Source: Clostridiales bacterium (GTDB lineage: Bacteria > Bacillota > Clostridia > Christensenellales > Borkfalkiaceae). From it: a stretch of DNA of 33,767 nt. The notes below the pieces were generated by a model. The model saw nothing but the letters and a program-made list of their open reading frames with translations. It made no database searches and had not been told where the DNA came from. The stretch lies in assembly GCA_015069485.1 (NCBI GenBank), contig SVIM01000020.1, positions 1-33,767 of the forward strand. Reading direction: 5' to 3'. Below are positions 7,178 to 14,969 of the stretch, in pieces. The translations under genes were made by a program, and so were the position numbers. Position 1 is the first letter of the stretch. Each line of letters opens with the position of its first letter.

Positions 7178-8536
7178 ATGTTTAAGGGCAAGCAATCGTA
7201 TTTAATGGGTGCAATAATAATTTCTGCAGGCGGCTTCGTTTGCAAAATTATAGGCGCTATGTACAGAATTCCTTTAACCGCGCTATTAGGTGGCGAGGGT
7301 ATGGGCATTTACCAAATGGTGTACCCGTTATATTGCATTTTGCTAACCGTTTCCGCATCAGGTATTCCAACGGGTATTGCTCGCTTGGTTGCTTCGGGCA
7401 ACGGCGAAGGGGCAGAAAAAAAGGCGTTTTTAATTTACGGCTCAATAGGCGTTTTAGGCTCTTTACTAATGTTTGCCTTTTCGGGCGCGCTGGCATCCAT
7501 TATGGGGGAAGAAGCCGTAAAAAGCTGTTGTCGCGCTCTTTCGCCCGCGGTATTTTTCGTGTCTGTTTTATCCGTCGTAAGGGGATATTTTCAAGGTAAA
7601 AGCAACATGGTCCCCACCGCCGTTTCTGAGGTAACGGAGCAAATTATTAAGGTGGGCTTGGGTTGCCTTTTAGCCTATATTTTCAAAAATAATTTAACCC
7701 TAGCAGTCGCATCCACCCTATTTGCCGTAACCGTGGCGGAATTAGTTACGGCAACCTTTGCAATTATCGCTTATTTAAGGCATAATAAGGGGGGAATAAG
7801 CAAAAATTCGCAAAAAACCCCACCTGCAAAAAGCATATTAAAATATACGATTCCGCTAACCTTAACGGCAATGGCAATGCCCCTTTCACAGTTTGCTGAA
7901 AGCGCCGTTGCTATTCGCCTTTTAAGGCAAATAACGCAGGAAGCAACCGCGCTATTCGGCATATTTTCAGGGTGCGCAATAACGATAATAAATTTACCCG
8001 TTTCAATAAGCTACGGGCTTGCGGCGGCAAGCGTACCGCAAATTGCGCCCTTCGTTTCAAGCGGTCAAATAAAAAAGGCAAAACGCCTTGCCTATAAGGC
8101 GCTTTTATTCACCCTTGCAATTTCCTTACCCTGCGCAATCGCCCTTTATTTTTTTGCGCCGTTCGCGGTGGAAATAATTTTTAAAAGCCTGCCCCCTTCG
8201 CAAAAGCAAACGCTTATTTATTTAGTAAAAATAATGTCGCAAAACGCAGTAACCTCTTCGCTCGTGCAAACCTCGTCAGCGTGCTTAACGGCGTTGGGAA
8301 AGCCGTTAAAAAACGCCGTAACGCAATGGGGGGTGTGTATTTTAAGGGTTATTTTAACGGCGGTTTTAATTAAATTTACAACTCTTTCGGTGGTAGGTGC
8401 GGCAATCTCGGCAAACTGCTGTTATTTGGTTGCAGTAATTTTAAATTTTTGCTATATTATTAAAGAAGGAGCAAAAAATGAAAATTACGCTTATAGGTCT
8501 GGGCACAGACGAAAACGATTTAACCTTAAAGGGTAA
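7178..8536 (+). CDS. SpoVB/YabM-like lipid II or polysaccharide flippase
   Basis: Integral membrane protein of the MOP exporter superfamily (MATE-like fold; SpoVB/MurJ/RfbX relatives), expected to flip lipid-linked cell-wall or cortex precursors across the membrane. 452 residues with 12 or more hydrophobic segments. The N-terminus (GAIIISAGGFVCKIIGAMYRIPLTALLG, shortened here to key parts: GGFVCKIIGAMYRIP) and GIYQMVYPLY are typical of SpoVB. Its place between spoVT and mazG matches B. subtilis YabM. No Shine-Dalgarno is visible before ATG 7178; the structured element above ends 7 nt upstream. Its 3' end overlaps mazG by 59 bp, suggesting translational coupling. It could serve as SpoVB, YabM or a MurJ substitute. 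Confidence 0.85.
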   Translation: MFKGKQSYLMGAIIISAGGFVCKIIGAMYRIPLTALLGGEGMGIYQMVYPLYCILLTVSASGIPTGIARLVASGNGEGAEKKAFLIYGSIGVLGSLLMFAFSGALASIMGEEAVKSCCRALSPAVFFVSVLSVVRGYFQGKSNMVPTAVSEVTEQIIKVGLGCLLAYIFKNNLTLAVASTLFAVTVAELVTATFAIIAYLRHNKGGISKNSQKTPPAKSILKYTIPLTLTAMAMPLSQFAESAVAIRLLRQITQEATALFGIFSGCAITIINLPVSISYGLAAASVPQIAPFVSSGQIKKAKRLAYKALLFTLAISLPCAIALYFFAPFAVEIIFKSLPPSQKQTLIYLVKIMSQNAVTSSLVQTSSACLTALGKPLKNAVTQWGVCILRVILTAVLIKFTTLSVVGAAISANCCYLVAVILNFCYIIKEGAKNENYAYRSGHRRKRFNLKG

Positions 8537-9893
8537 ACAAGCCCTTGACAGCGCGCAAAAAATTATGGCGCGCACAGCGCTTACTAAATCCTATAATAGC
8601 CTTAAAGGCTATAATGTGGAAGCGCTCGACCATATTTTTACCACCTCACGCTCGTTTGAAACCTTAAATAAAAAGCTGGCAAACGCCGTTTTAAACGCCG
8701 CAAAAAACTGCGAAGTGGTTTATTGCGTCGACGGTGCGGTTAGCGAAGATATCGCTTGCAAAATTATTGCAAAGCGCCATAAGGATTGTGTTGTTATCGA
8801 AGGCGTTTCAAAAACTGCGCACGCCGCGTCGCTCGCAAAAATTCAAAGCACGCAAATTTGCGCTCTTTCCGCTTACGATATTAAAAATATTAAGCCCTCA
8901 AGCGCAACGGTCGTTTACGATATCGACAGCGCGTTTATCGCAAGCGAGGTAAAGGAGGTGCTTTCCAGCCTTTACGGCGAAGAAAGCCCTTGCGTTTTTA
9001 TTTGCGCAAACAAAGCCAAAAAAATAAAAATTTACGAATTAGATAGGCTTAAAAATTACGACTATTCCTGCTCCGTTGCGGTAGAGCATAATAGCTTTTT
9101 AACTCGCGAAAAATACGATTATTGCGATTTGGAAGAAATTATTCGCATACTTCGCGCCCCCGGCGGATGTCCTTGGGACAGGGTGCAAACGGTGGAGAGC
9201 ATAAGGAAGAATATAATTGAAGAAGCTTACGAATTAGTTGACGCAATAAATAAAAAGGATGCGGATATGATTAGGGAAGAAAGCGGTGATTTGCTTCTTC
9301 AAGCCGCATTTGTAACCGTTATGATGGCGGAAACAGGCGAATATTCAAGCATGGACGTCACCACCGAGGTCGTAAAAAAATTAATTTTCCGTCACTCCCA
9401 CATATTCGGTAAGGACAAGGCGGAAAGCGCCGACTCTGCCCTTTCCGTTTGGGAAAAGAACAAAACCGTAGAAAAAAATCAGCAAACCTTTGGCGAAACG
9501 GTGCTTGCCGTGCCCACGGCTTTCCCTGCGTGTATGCGCGCCCAAAAGGTGCAAAAGCGCGCGGCAAAATCGGGCTTCGATTTTTCTTCTGCCGAGCAGG
9601 CAGCCCAAAAAATTAACGAAGAGCTTTTAGAGCTTTTATCTGCAATAAAATCCAACAATCCTGCAAATATCGAAGAAGAAGCAGGGGACTTAATGTTTTC
9701 AGTAATAAACACCTGCCGTCTTGCAGGGGTAGATTGCGAGCAAGCGTTATCTCAGTCCGTCGAAAAATTTATAAAGCGCTTCGTGGCGTGCGAAGAGCTT
9801 GTTATTGCCGACGGAAAGGATATTACAAAGCTTACCGAAGAAGAACTCGATAAATATTATATAAAGGCGAAAAATGCACTTAAAACCAATTAA
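8478..9893 (+). CDS. mazG: MazG/YabN nucleotide pyrophosphohydrolase fusion
   Basis: 471-residue two-part protein. Residues 1 to about 205 resemble the tetrapyrrole (SAM-dependent) methylase fold of B. subtilis YabN, but the usual P-G-x-P turn reads DGAV (85-88), so methylase activity is doubtful. Residues about 215-465 contain a duplicated MazG domain that hydrolyses NTPs, including aberrant ones, to NMP and pyrophosphate. The metal-binding motifs are EEAYE (248-252) with EESGD (267-271), and EELLE (381-385) with EEAGD (400-404). GGCPWD (229-234) is a MazG hallmark. The start is ATG 8478 with AAGGAG 8 nt upstream, inside the flippase gene; the end overlaps dus by 20 bp. The likely operon is spoVB-mazG-dus. 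Confidence 0.93.
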   Translation: MKITLIGLGTDENDLTLKGKQALDSAQKIMARTALTKSYNSLKGYNVEALDHIFTTSRSFETLNKKLANAVLNAAKNCEVVYCVDGAVSEDIACKIIAKRHKDCVVIEGVSKTAHAASLAKIQSTQICALSAYDIKNIKPSSATVVYDIDSAFIASEVKEVLSSLYGEESPCVFICANKAKKIKIYELDRLKNYDYSCSVAVEHNSFLTREKYDYCDLEEIIRILRAPGGCPWDRVQTVESIRKNIIEEAYELVDAINKKDADMIREESGDLLLQAAFVTVMMAETGEYSSMDVTTEVVKKLIFRHSHIFGKDKAESADSALSVWEKNKTVEKNQQTFGETVLAVPTAFPACMRAQKVQKRAAKSGFDFSSAEQAAQKINEELLELLSAIKSNNPANIEEEAGDLMFSVINTCRLAGVDCEQALSQSVEKFIKRFVACEELVIADGKDITKLTEEELDKYYIKAKNALKTN

Positions 9894-10815
9894 AATAGGC
9901 AACTTAATAACGCCCAACAATATTTTTTTAGCACCGCTTGCAGGCTACACCAACGCGCCCTTTAGGCAAACCTGCTACGATTTTGGCGCAGGGCTTACCG
10001 TAACGGAAATGATTTCTGCAAAGGGGCTTTGCTACAATAGTCAAAATACCAAGGATATGCTGGTTTTTACCGAAGAATATACGGGCATAAAGGCAGTACA
10101 GCTTTTTGGCGCAGAGCCTGAATTTATGGAAAGAGCGGCGCTTTCAGAAGATATTGCACCCTTTGATTTAATAGATATTAATATGGGTTGCCCTATGCCA
10201 AAAATTTATAATAACGGCGAAGGTAGCGCGCTTTTAAATAATATTCCCTTGGCGAAAAAAATTATTAAAGCGTGCAAAAAAAGCGGTAAGGCCGTTTCGG
10301 TAAAATTCCGTATCGGCGTTAATAATTCAAGCATAGTTGCCACCCAATTTGCAAAAATGTGCGAAGATGCCGGGGCGGATTTAATTTGTATTCACGGCAG
10401 AACTAAGGATAAAATTTATTCCGGCGAGGTGAATTTTGAACAAATCGCCAAGGCAAAGCAAGCGGTAAAAATCCCCGTTATTGCCAACGGAGGAGTTTTT
10501 TGCAAAAATGACGCCGAAGAGCTTTTACAAAAAACGGGGGCAGACGGCGTTGCCGTTGCTCGTGGCGCAATGTACGCCCCTTGGATTTTTGAAGAAATTT
10601 GCGGTGGCGAGCATAAGGATAAAAAGCAAGCGGTAATAAAACAGCTTTTGCAAACCAAGCAAATTTTAGGCGAACGCTTTGCAACCGTTTTTATGCGTAA
10701 AATGGTAGGCTTTTACATAAAGGGGCAATTTGGCGCAAGTGCAATAAAAGAAAGGCTTTTTAAATGCGACAACACCGACGAGGTTTTGCAAATAATAAAC
10801 CAAATTAACTTTTAG
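9874..10815 (+). CDS. dus: tRNA-dihydrouridine synthase (DusB type)
   Basis: FMN-dependent enzyme reducing uridines in the tRNA D loop. 313 residues, normal for the family. Visible motifs are the flavin-binding APLAGYTNAPFR at about 20-31, EMISAKG, NMGCPMPKI with the catalytic Cys at about residue 109, the VKFRIG strand, IHGRTKDKIYSG, and the ANGGV phosphate-binding loop. The gene overlaps the end of mazG by 20 bp and is followed by a strong terminator, so it closes this operon. It resembles DusB (GC-rich 'NMGCP' group); the exact uridine position modified cannot be told from sequence. Confidence 0.94.
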   Translation: MHLKPIKIGNLITPNNIFLAPLAGYTNAPFRQTCYDFGAGLTVTEMISAKGLCYNSQNTKDMLVFTEEYTGIKAVQLFGAEPEFMERAALSEDIAPFDLIDINMGCPMPKIYNNGEGSALLNNIPLAKKIIKACKKSGKAVSVKFRIGVNNSSIVATQFAKMCEDAGADLICIHGRTKDKIYSGEVNFEQIAKAKQAVKIPVIANGGVFCKNDAEELLQKTGADGVAVARGAMYAPWIFEEICGGEHKDKKQAVIKQLLQTKQILGERFATVFMRKMVGFYIKGQFGASAIKERLFKCDNTDEVLQIINQINF

Positions 10816-10839
10816 TTTTTTATTAATGTAACTAAATTT

Positions 10840-10882
10840 GCCCGAGGGCGGCTAAAAGACGCCCTCGGGCTACTTATTTTTT
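10840..10882 (+). terminator. Terminator after dus
   Basis: GCCCGAGGGCG (10840-10850) and its exact complement (10860-10870) enclose a 9-nt loop, followed by TACTTATTTTTT. Confidence 0.9.
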
Positions 10883-11015
10883 ACGGACGCCAACTTTTTC
10901 ATCTCTACGATAAATTAGCAAAAGCAAGGCTAATGCTTTCCGTAAACTATTTTGCATACGACGAGGTTTTACAAACTTCGTCATTTTTTTATTTTTTTCG
11001 GGCGAAAATAAGCTT

Positions 11016-11021
11016 TATAAT
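11016..11021 (+). promoter_or_regulatory. -10 element close to the spoIIGA start
   Basis: A perfect TATAAT ends 10 nt before the preferred ATG 11032, so transcription would begin about 3-4 nt before the start codon. No good -35 lies at 17 nt (poly-T there), as expected for an activator-dependent promoter. In B. subtilis spoIIG needs Spo0A and has an abnormal spacer. A TTCGTCA (10978-10984) is one base from an inverted 0A box. All of this is weak. Confidence 0.35.
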
Positions 11022-11031
11022 AGCAACTAAG

Positions 11032-11820
11032 ATGCAGGTTTATATCGAGCTTGCGCTCCTTGAAAATTTTTGTATGGATTTTTCACTTTTAGTCTGCGCA
11101 AAGCTAATAACAAAAAATATCGCACGCTATTATAGGGTGTTTTTAGGCGCTTTGGTCGGCGCAATTTTCGCCGTCCTATTTCCGCTAATTTCCTTTAACC
11201 AAGCCGTCGTTTTAATTTTAAAAATTTGCGCGGGCATAGTAATTTGCCTAATCGGCGCAAGGTTTATAAAGGTTAAAGCGTTTATAAAATTCGCGTGCGT
11301 ATTTTTCGCGTTAACCTTTTTATTAGGTGGCGCGCTAACTGCAATATTTTCCTATTTTAACCTTAACTACGCTAACGGCGCAGGCTTTTTAATTTCTTCA
11401 ATCCCCGTGGGAATACCGCTATTTTGCATAGTTTTGCTTATGCTTGGGTGTAAGCGTTTGGCTAACAAAATAATTTCTAAAAATAGCAAAATAAGCGTTA
11501 AATGCCATATAGTACGGGGGCAATCAAGCGTTTTAGTTAGCGGATTTTACGATAGTGGAAACAAGGTTTACTTTAAAGGCTCGCCCGTTTCGGTTATAGA
11601 TTTATCGGTGGCTGAAAAAATTATCGACATTAATGGAATATTTGACCTCGTTTTAATTCATACTGTTGCGGGGAGCAAAAAAATTAAAATTTTTACTGCC
11701 GACGAAATTATATTATATACGGGCGAAAAAACGCATAAAATAAAAAACGTAACCTTTGGGATAAGTCCCAACAAAATTTCTTGCGCGGTGCTTCATCCCG
11801 ATTTGTCGGAGGCAATATAA
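11032..11820 (+). CDS. spoIIGA: Sigma-E processing peptidase SpoIIGA
   Basis: Membrane aspartic protease that removes the pro-sequence of sigma-E in the mother cell after a signal from the forespore (SpoIIR). 262 residues from the chosen start. The N-terminal half has five hydrophobic helices beginning YIELALLENFCMDFSLL, which matches the family start and is why I chose ATG 11032 over ATG 10933 (an extra 33 residues with no family counterpart). The C-terminal half is the protease domain with the active-site DSGN (Asp about 174). No Shine-Dalgarno precedes 11032, and a TATAAT lies just upstream, so the start is uncertain. The sigE gene begins 2 nt after the stop, the standard spoIIG operon. 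Confidence 0.9.
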   Translation: MQVYIELALLENFCMDFSLLVCAKLITKNIARYYRVFLGALVGAIFAVLFPLISFNQAVVLILKICAGIVICLIGARFIKVKAFIKFACVFFALTFLLGGALTAIFSYFNLNYANGAGFLISSIPVGIPLFCIVLLMLGCKRLANKIISKNSKISVKCHIVRGQSSVLVSGFYDSGNKVYFKGSPVSVIDLSVAEKIIDINGIFDLVLIHTVAGSKKIKIFTADEIILYTGEKTHKIKNVTFGISPNKISCAVLHPDLSEAI

Positions 11821-11821
11821 A

Positions 11822-12517
11822 ATGTTTAAAAAATTAAAACTGCTTTTATTAAAAATTTTTAGGCGCAATACGCTCGACTACATTTGTGGAACGGAGGCGC
11901 TTCCTTTGCCCTTTTCTACCGAGGAGGAATGCGATAAAATTTCCCGCTTGGAAAAGGGGGACGAAGATGCAAAATCCGCGCTCGTAGAGCACAATTTACG
12001 CCTTGTCGTTTACATAGCAAAAAAATTTGAAGGCTCGGGCGTCGACGGCGACGATTTAGTTTCCGTTGGCACAATCGGCTTAATTAAGGCAATCAATTCC
12101 TTCCGTTCCGATAAAAATATAAAGCTCGCCACCTACGCTTCAAGGTGTATCGAAAACGAAATTTTAATGTATCTTCGTCGCACCTCACGGCAAAAGCAGG
12201 AAATAAGCTTTGACGAACCGTTAAATACCGACTGGGAGGGCAACGAATTATTGCTTTCCGACGTTATGGGTACGGACGCCGACGTTGTTTATTCCGACGT
12301 TGAAGGGGGCGTAGAGAGGGAGCTTTTGCGCTCTGCCCTATTAAAGCTTCCCTCGCGTGAGCAAAAAATTATGAATATGCGTTTTGGCTTAAACGGCAAC
12401 GAAGAAATGACGCAAAAGGACGTTGCCGACGAGCTTGGCATTTCTCAAAGCTACATCTCCCGTTTAGAAAAAAAGATTATACATAAATTAAAAAAGGATA
12501 TTTCCCGCCTTATTTAA
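11822..12517 (+). CDS. sigE: Sporulation sigma factor E (pro-sigma-E)
   Basis: Mother-cell early sigma factor. 231 residues, close to the usual 239. The N-terminal pro-sequence is basic and hydrophobic (MFKKLKLLLLKIFRR) and leads to YICGTEALPLPFS, the site near which SpoIIGA cleaves in B. subtilis (YIGGSEALPPPLS). Region 2 (LRLVVYIAKKFEG, DLVSVGTIGLIKAI, KLATYASRCIENEILMYLRR) is complete, and region 4 has LPSREQKIMNMRFG and the helix-turn-helix MTQKDVADELGISQSYISRLEKK. Its ribosome site (GGAGG) lies within the end of spoIIGA, so the two are translationally close. The sigG gene follows after a hairpin at 12563. Confidence 0.97.
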   Translation: MFKKLKLLLLKIFRRNTLDYICGTEALPLPFSTEEECDKISRLEKGDEDAKSALVEHNLRLVVYIAKKFEGSGVDGDDLVSVGTIGLIKAINSFRSDKNIKLATYASRCIENEILMYLRRTSRQKQEISFDEPLNTDWEGNELLLSDVMGTDADVVYSDVEGGVERELLRSALLKLPSREQKIMNMRFGLNGNEEMTQKDVADELGISQSYISRLEKKIIHKLKKDISRLI

Positions 12518-12562
12518 ACAAACTAAAAATAATAAAAACATAGCTTGGCGCAATTTGTCGCA

Positions 12563-12601
12563 CCCCCTTTAAATTTTACATAATTTTAAAGGGGGTTTTT
12601 T
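12563..12601 (+). terminator. Terminator hairpin that contains the sigG ribosome site
   Basis: CCCCCTTTAAA (12563-12573) pairs with TTTAAAGGGGG (12585-12595), with A/T pairs possible in the loop, followed by T12596-12601 and immediately the sigG ATG at 12602. The 3' arm AAAGGGGG is the only Shine-Dalgarno for sigG, so one structure could both end sigE transcription and hide the sigG start on readthrough transcripts. Confidence 0.85.
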
Positions 12602-13369
12602 ATGCAAAAGGTAGTAATTTGTGGCGTAGATACTTCAGGGCTTCCGCTTCTTTCGCAAAAGGAGCAGGAAGAGCTTATGATAAAAATTAAAAACGGCGAT
12701 ATTTCCGCAAGGGAAAAATTTATTGTGGGCAATATGCGCCTCGTTTTGTCGTTAGTTAGAAGGTTTTGGGCTAAAAACGCAAACTCGGACGACGTTTTTC
12801 AAGCAGGGTGCATAGGGCTTATAAAGGCGATAGACAATTTTAATATTTCCATAGGCGTAAAATTTTCCACCTACGCCGTGCCAATGATAATCGGCGAAAT
12901 TAAACGCTATCTTAGGGACGGAAATTCCCTGCGCGTTGCCCGTTCCATAAGGGACACTGCGTACAAAATTTTAAAGGTGAGGGAAAAGCTTGAAGAAGAA
13001 AACGAGATGGTAACCTACGATAAAATTGCCGAAAGTATGAATATAGCCGTTTCGGAGGTAGCGTATGCGTTAGACGCAATCTCCGACCCCGTGTCTTTAT
13101 ACGAGCCGGTGTATAATAAGGCAGGCGATACCTTACTTTTAATGGACCAAATTTACGACGAAAAGAATAACGACGAGGTGTGGACGGAAAATACCGCCTT
13201 ATACGAGGCGATTAAAAGCTTAGACGACAGGGAAAGGAACATTTTAGTTTTGCGCTATTTCGAAGGTAAAACCCAAACGGAAATAAGCAAAGAAGTAGGT
13301 ATTTCGCAGGCGCAGGTTTCGCGCTTGGAAAAATCTGCCCTAAAGCAAATCAAGGCAAATATATGTTAA
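12602..13369 (+). CDS. sigG: Sporulation sigma factor G
   Basis: Late forespore sigma factor. 255 residues, near the usual 257-260. The family-specific N-terminus VVICGVDTSGLPLL matches the SigG opening; region 2 has NMRLVLSLVRRFW, DDVFQAGCIGLIKAIDNF and KFSTYAVPMIIGEIKRYLRDG, and region 4 has SLDDRERNILVLRYF and EISKEVGISQAQVSRLEK. This separates it from SigF and SigE. It sits directly behind sigE as in B. subtilis. The start ATG 12602 follows a T run, with the Shine-Dalgarno inside a hairpin. A sigma-F promoter specific to sigG was looked for and not recognised. Confidence 0.96.
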   Translation: MQKVVICGVDTSGLPLLSQKEQEELMIKIKNGDISAREKFIVGNMRLVLSLVRRFWAKNANSDDVFQAGCIGLIKAIDNFNISIGVKFSTYAVPMIIGEIKRYLRDGNSLRVARSIRDTAYKILKVREKLEEENEMVTYDKIAESMNIAVSEVAYALDAISDPVSLYEPVYNKAGDTLLLMDQIYDEKNNDEVWTENTALYEAIKSLDDRERNILVLRYFEGKTQTEISKEVGISQAQVSRLEKSALKQIKANIC

Positions 13370-13401
13370 AGTAGCAATCTTTTGCGCATTTTTATAAGCA
13401 T

Positions 13402-13416
13402 TTGTACGATATTCAA
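13402..13416. promoter_or_regulatory. Upstream operator-like palindrome of tetR
   Basis: TTGTACGATATTCAA has the same layout as the palindrome at 13479 and shares ATATTCAATAAATTA with the site at 3012. It lies about 30 bp upstream of the tetR -35 element. Confidence 0.4.
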
Positions 13417-13444
13417 TAAATTACAAAATAAATAAAAATTACGC

Positions 13445-13474
13445 TTGACAGCCGTATTTTAGTTGTGCTATAAT
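13445..13474 (+). promoter_or_regulatory. tetR promoter
   Basis: TTGACA (13445-13450), an 18-nt spacer and TATAAT (13469-13474). Transcription would begin near 13481, inside the palindrome at 13479-13493. Confidence 0.8.
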
Positions 13475-13478
13475 AAGT

Positions 13479-13493
13479 TTGAACAATGTTCAA
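13479..13493. promoter_or_regulatory. Putative autoregulatory operator of tetR
   Basis: TTGAACAATGTTCAA is a perfect 7-1-7 palindrome overlapping the predicted transcription start of the TetR-family gene, the usual place for a TetR repressor site. Confidence 0.6.
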
Positions 13494-13519
13494 TAAGGTG
13501 TTTTACTAAGGAGAAGGCT

Positions 13520-14116
13520 ATGGCAGAGGATATAAAAAAATCAACCAAGGCAGAAGAAAAGCGTAACGAAATTATTTCCGCCGCACTCGATTTGTTCTTT
13601 TCAAAGGGCTACGAAGCAACTACGGTTAGGATGATTCAAAACAGGGTAAACCAGCCCGTTGGGCTTTTTTATTACTATTTTCAATCAAAGGACCAAGTTT
13701 TCGAAGCCGCAATGGAAGTATTTTTTGAAAAATACGAAGCAAAAATGCAAAAAATTATTTCCGATAATTCTAACGGCCCTTACAATAAAATTACGAAATA
13801 CATTAATTTTATCGACTACTTTACTCAAAGCTTTAGGGATAAGTATTCCGGAAAAATCCATTGGAGCGTTTTAAGCTCCCTTTGGGAATACACCATAAGA
13901 ATTATGCGCCGTTATATAATGGTAATTTTGCAAGGCTATAGCCGTATCGGCTTAATTTACAAAACCCAGGCAGACTTGGAAATCGTTGCAAACATAATCG
14001 CTTACAGCGTTGGTGGTAGTATTTTATATCAAAACAAGCAAGCCTTTGAACGCCAAAAACCCGAATTGTTTAGAAATATTGCAATGCTAACCACTATTCC
14101 TTTAGATAGATTATAA
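13520..14116 (+). CDS. TetR/AcrR-family transcriptional regulator
   Basis: 198 residues from ATG 13520, chosen for AAGGAGAAGG just upstream; a longer frame back to 13463 would overlap the promoter. The N-terminal TetR domain has KRNEIISAALDLFFSKGYEATTVRMI, then the recognition helix region VNQPVGLFYYYFQSKDQVFEAAM. The C-terminal ligand-binding domain is helical and not assignable to a known effector; the aromatic-rich YYYF and the WEYTIRIMRRY stretch fit a hydrophobic ligand. A palindrome over its own promoter suggests autorepression. No transporter or enzyme gene is adjacent on the same strand before the terminator at 14356, so its target is unclear; matching palindromes at 3012 and 13402 are candidates. 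Confidence 0.88.
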   Translation: MAEDIKKSTKAEEKRNEIISAALDLFFSKGYEATTVRMIQNRVNQPVGLFYYYFQSKDQVFEAAMEVFFEKYEAKMQKIISDNSNGPYNKITKYINFIDYFTQSFRDKYSGKIHWSVLSSLWEYTIRIMRRYIMVILQGYSRIGLIYKTQADLEIVANIIAYSVGGSILYQNKQAFERQKPELFRNIAMLTTIPLDRL

Positions 14117-14529
14117 TACTTTAAAGGTATAATAAGTAAAAGCGTTATAAGCATAGGTAAAGCAATTTTTAGGTAAATAATTGCGTTTTAACCCCGTGTT
14201 TACGGTTAGCCTTGTGTTCACGGTTAGGCGTTTAATTTTAAACGCCACCTGCAATTAAAAATTTGCCGTCGGTTTAGCATCTCCGTTTTTTATAAAGCGG
14301 TAGGCTTGTTCTTCGGTTTTATACTTTTATTTTTCAGTTTTTTACTCCTGTATTTCTGCGCCCCGCAAATTTTTGCGGGGCGCAGTTCTTTATTCTTGCT
14401 TTATTATTACCTTCGCGGTGCCTTATTATTGCCTTATTATTACTTTATCGTTACATAATTTTTACCGTATTATTACCTTACCGTTACCTTACCGCAATCA
14501 AAAAAATTAAAAAAATTTTATAAAAGGTA
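14117..14529. other. Gene-free stretch with short repeats
   Basis: No coding frame with family resemblance. It contains a near-tandem repeat of GTGTTYACGGTTAG (about 14199-14228), a 9-bp hairpin GGCGTTTAA/TTAAACGCC (14227-14246), a strong terminator (separate entry), and from about 14395 a run of CCTTATTATTRC-like microrepeats rich in pyrimidines. I see no RNA family here. Confidence 0.5.
14356..14390 (+). terminator. 14-bp perfect terminator hairpin
   Basis: CTGCGCCCCGCAAA (14356-14369) and its exact complement (14372-14385) with a 2-nt spacer, then TTCTTTATTCTT. It probably ends the tetR transcript, about 240 nt downstream of the stop. Confidence 0.8.
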
Positions 14530-14558
14530 TTGACAGTATTAAAATTCGGTGCTATACT
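14530..14558 (+). promoter_or_regulatory. Promoter of the gntR-ABC operon
   Basis: TTGACA (14530-14535), a 17-nt spacer and TATACT (14553-14558). The predicted start, near 14565, falls in the direct repeats at 14562-14588. Confidence 0.85.
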
Positions 14559-14561
14559 GCT

Positions 14562-14588
14562 AATACAGTTAATACAATTAATACAGTT
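14562..14588. repeat. Three 9-bp direct repeats, probable GntR operator
   Basis: AATACAGTT, AATACAATT and AATACAGTT stand head to tail directly downstream of the -10 element and before the gntR start. Position over the transcription start suggests autoregulation by the downstream GntR/YtrA-type repressor; this is inferred. Confidence 0.6.
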
Positions 14589-14609
14589 AAACGGTGTTTG
14601 GAGATTTTT

Positions 14610-14969
14610 GTGTTTATTAAACTTTTGGGAAAAAAGAGCGTATATGAAGATATTTGCGACCAATTTATTCGTTATATCGAGCTTGGCGTTTTAAAAGAAG
14701 GGGAAAAATTGCCCTCTTGCCGTCAGCTTGCTATGAGCTTGGGCGTAAATCCCAACACCGTTTCGCACGCGTACGAAATTTTAGAAAAAAAGGGCTTCGT
14801 CGTTTCTTTTGAAAAGCGTGGCGTATATGTAAAAGCGGGCACAACGGAGCAAAGCAAATTAATTTTAGAAGCAAAAGAACAAATTAAAAGGCTTTACGAT
14901 TCTGGCTTATCATATAACTTAATAAACGAAATCATTGCCGAAGTATATAAGGAGGATAATGATGATTGA
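14610..14969 (+). CDS. GntR-family regulator, YtrA type
   Basis: 119 residues from GTG 14610, chosen for TTGGAG 6 nt upstream. The winged helix covers residues about 12-76: YEDICDQFIRYIELGVLKEG, then KLPSCRQLAMSLGVNPNTVSHAYEILEKKG and GVYV. The short C-terminal helical tail is typical of the YtrA subfamily, which lacks a large effector domain and usually represses an adjacent ABC transporter operon. The next gene (ABC ATPase) starts inside its last codons, giving tight coupling. Direct repeats upstream are its likely operator. In B. subtilis YtrA relatives respond to cell-wall antibiotics; that inducer cannot be assumed here. Confidence 0.92.
   Translation: MFIKLLGKKSVYEDICDQFIRYIELGVLKEGEKLPSCRQLAMSLGVNPNTVSHAYEILEKKGFVVSFEKRGVYVKAGTTEQSKLILEAKEQIKRLYDSGLSYNLINEIIAEVYKEDNDD

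Noticed and set aside
10933-11031. Upstream start of spoIIGA at 10933
   Set aside because: The extra 33 residues have no family counterpart and would include the TATAAT region; kept only as an alternative.
14395-14500. CRISPR-like array
   Set aside because: The microrepeats are short, irregular and lack spacers; no cas genes are nearby.
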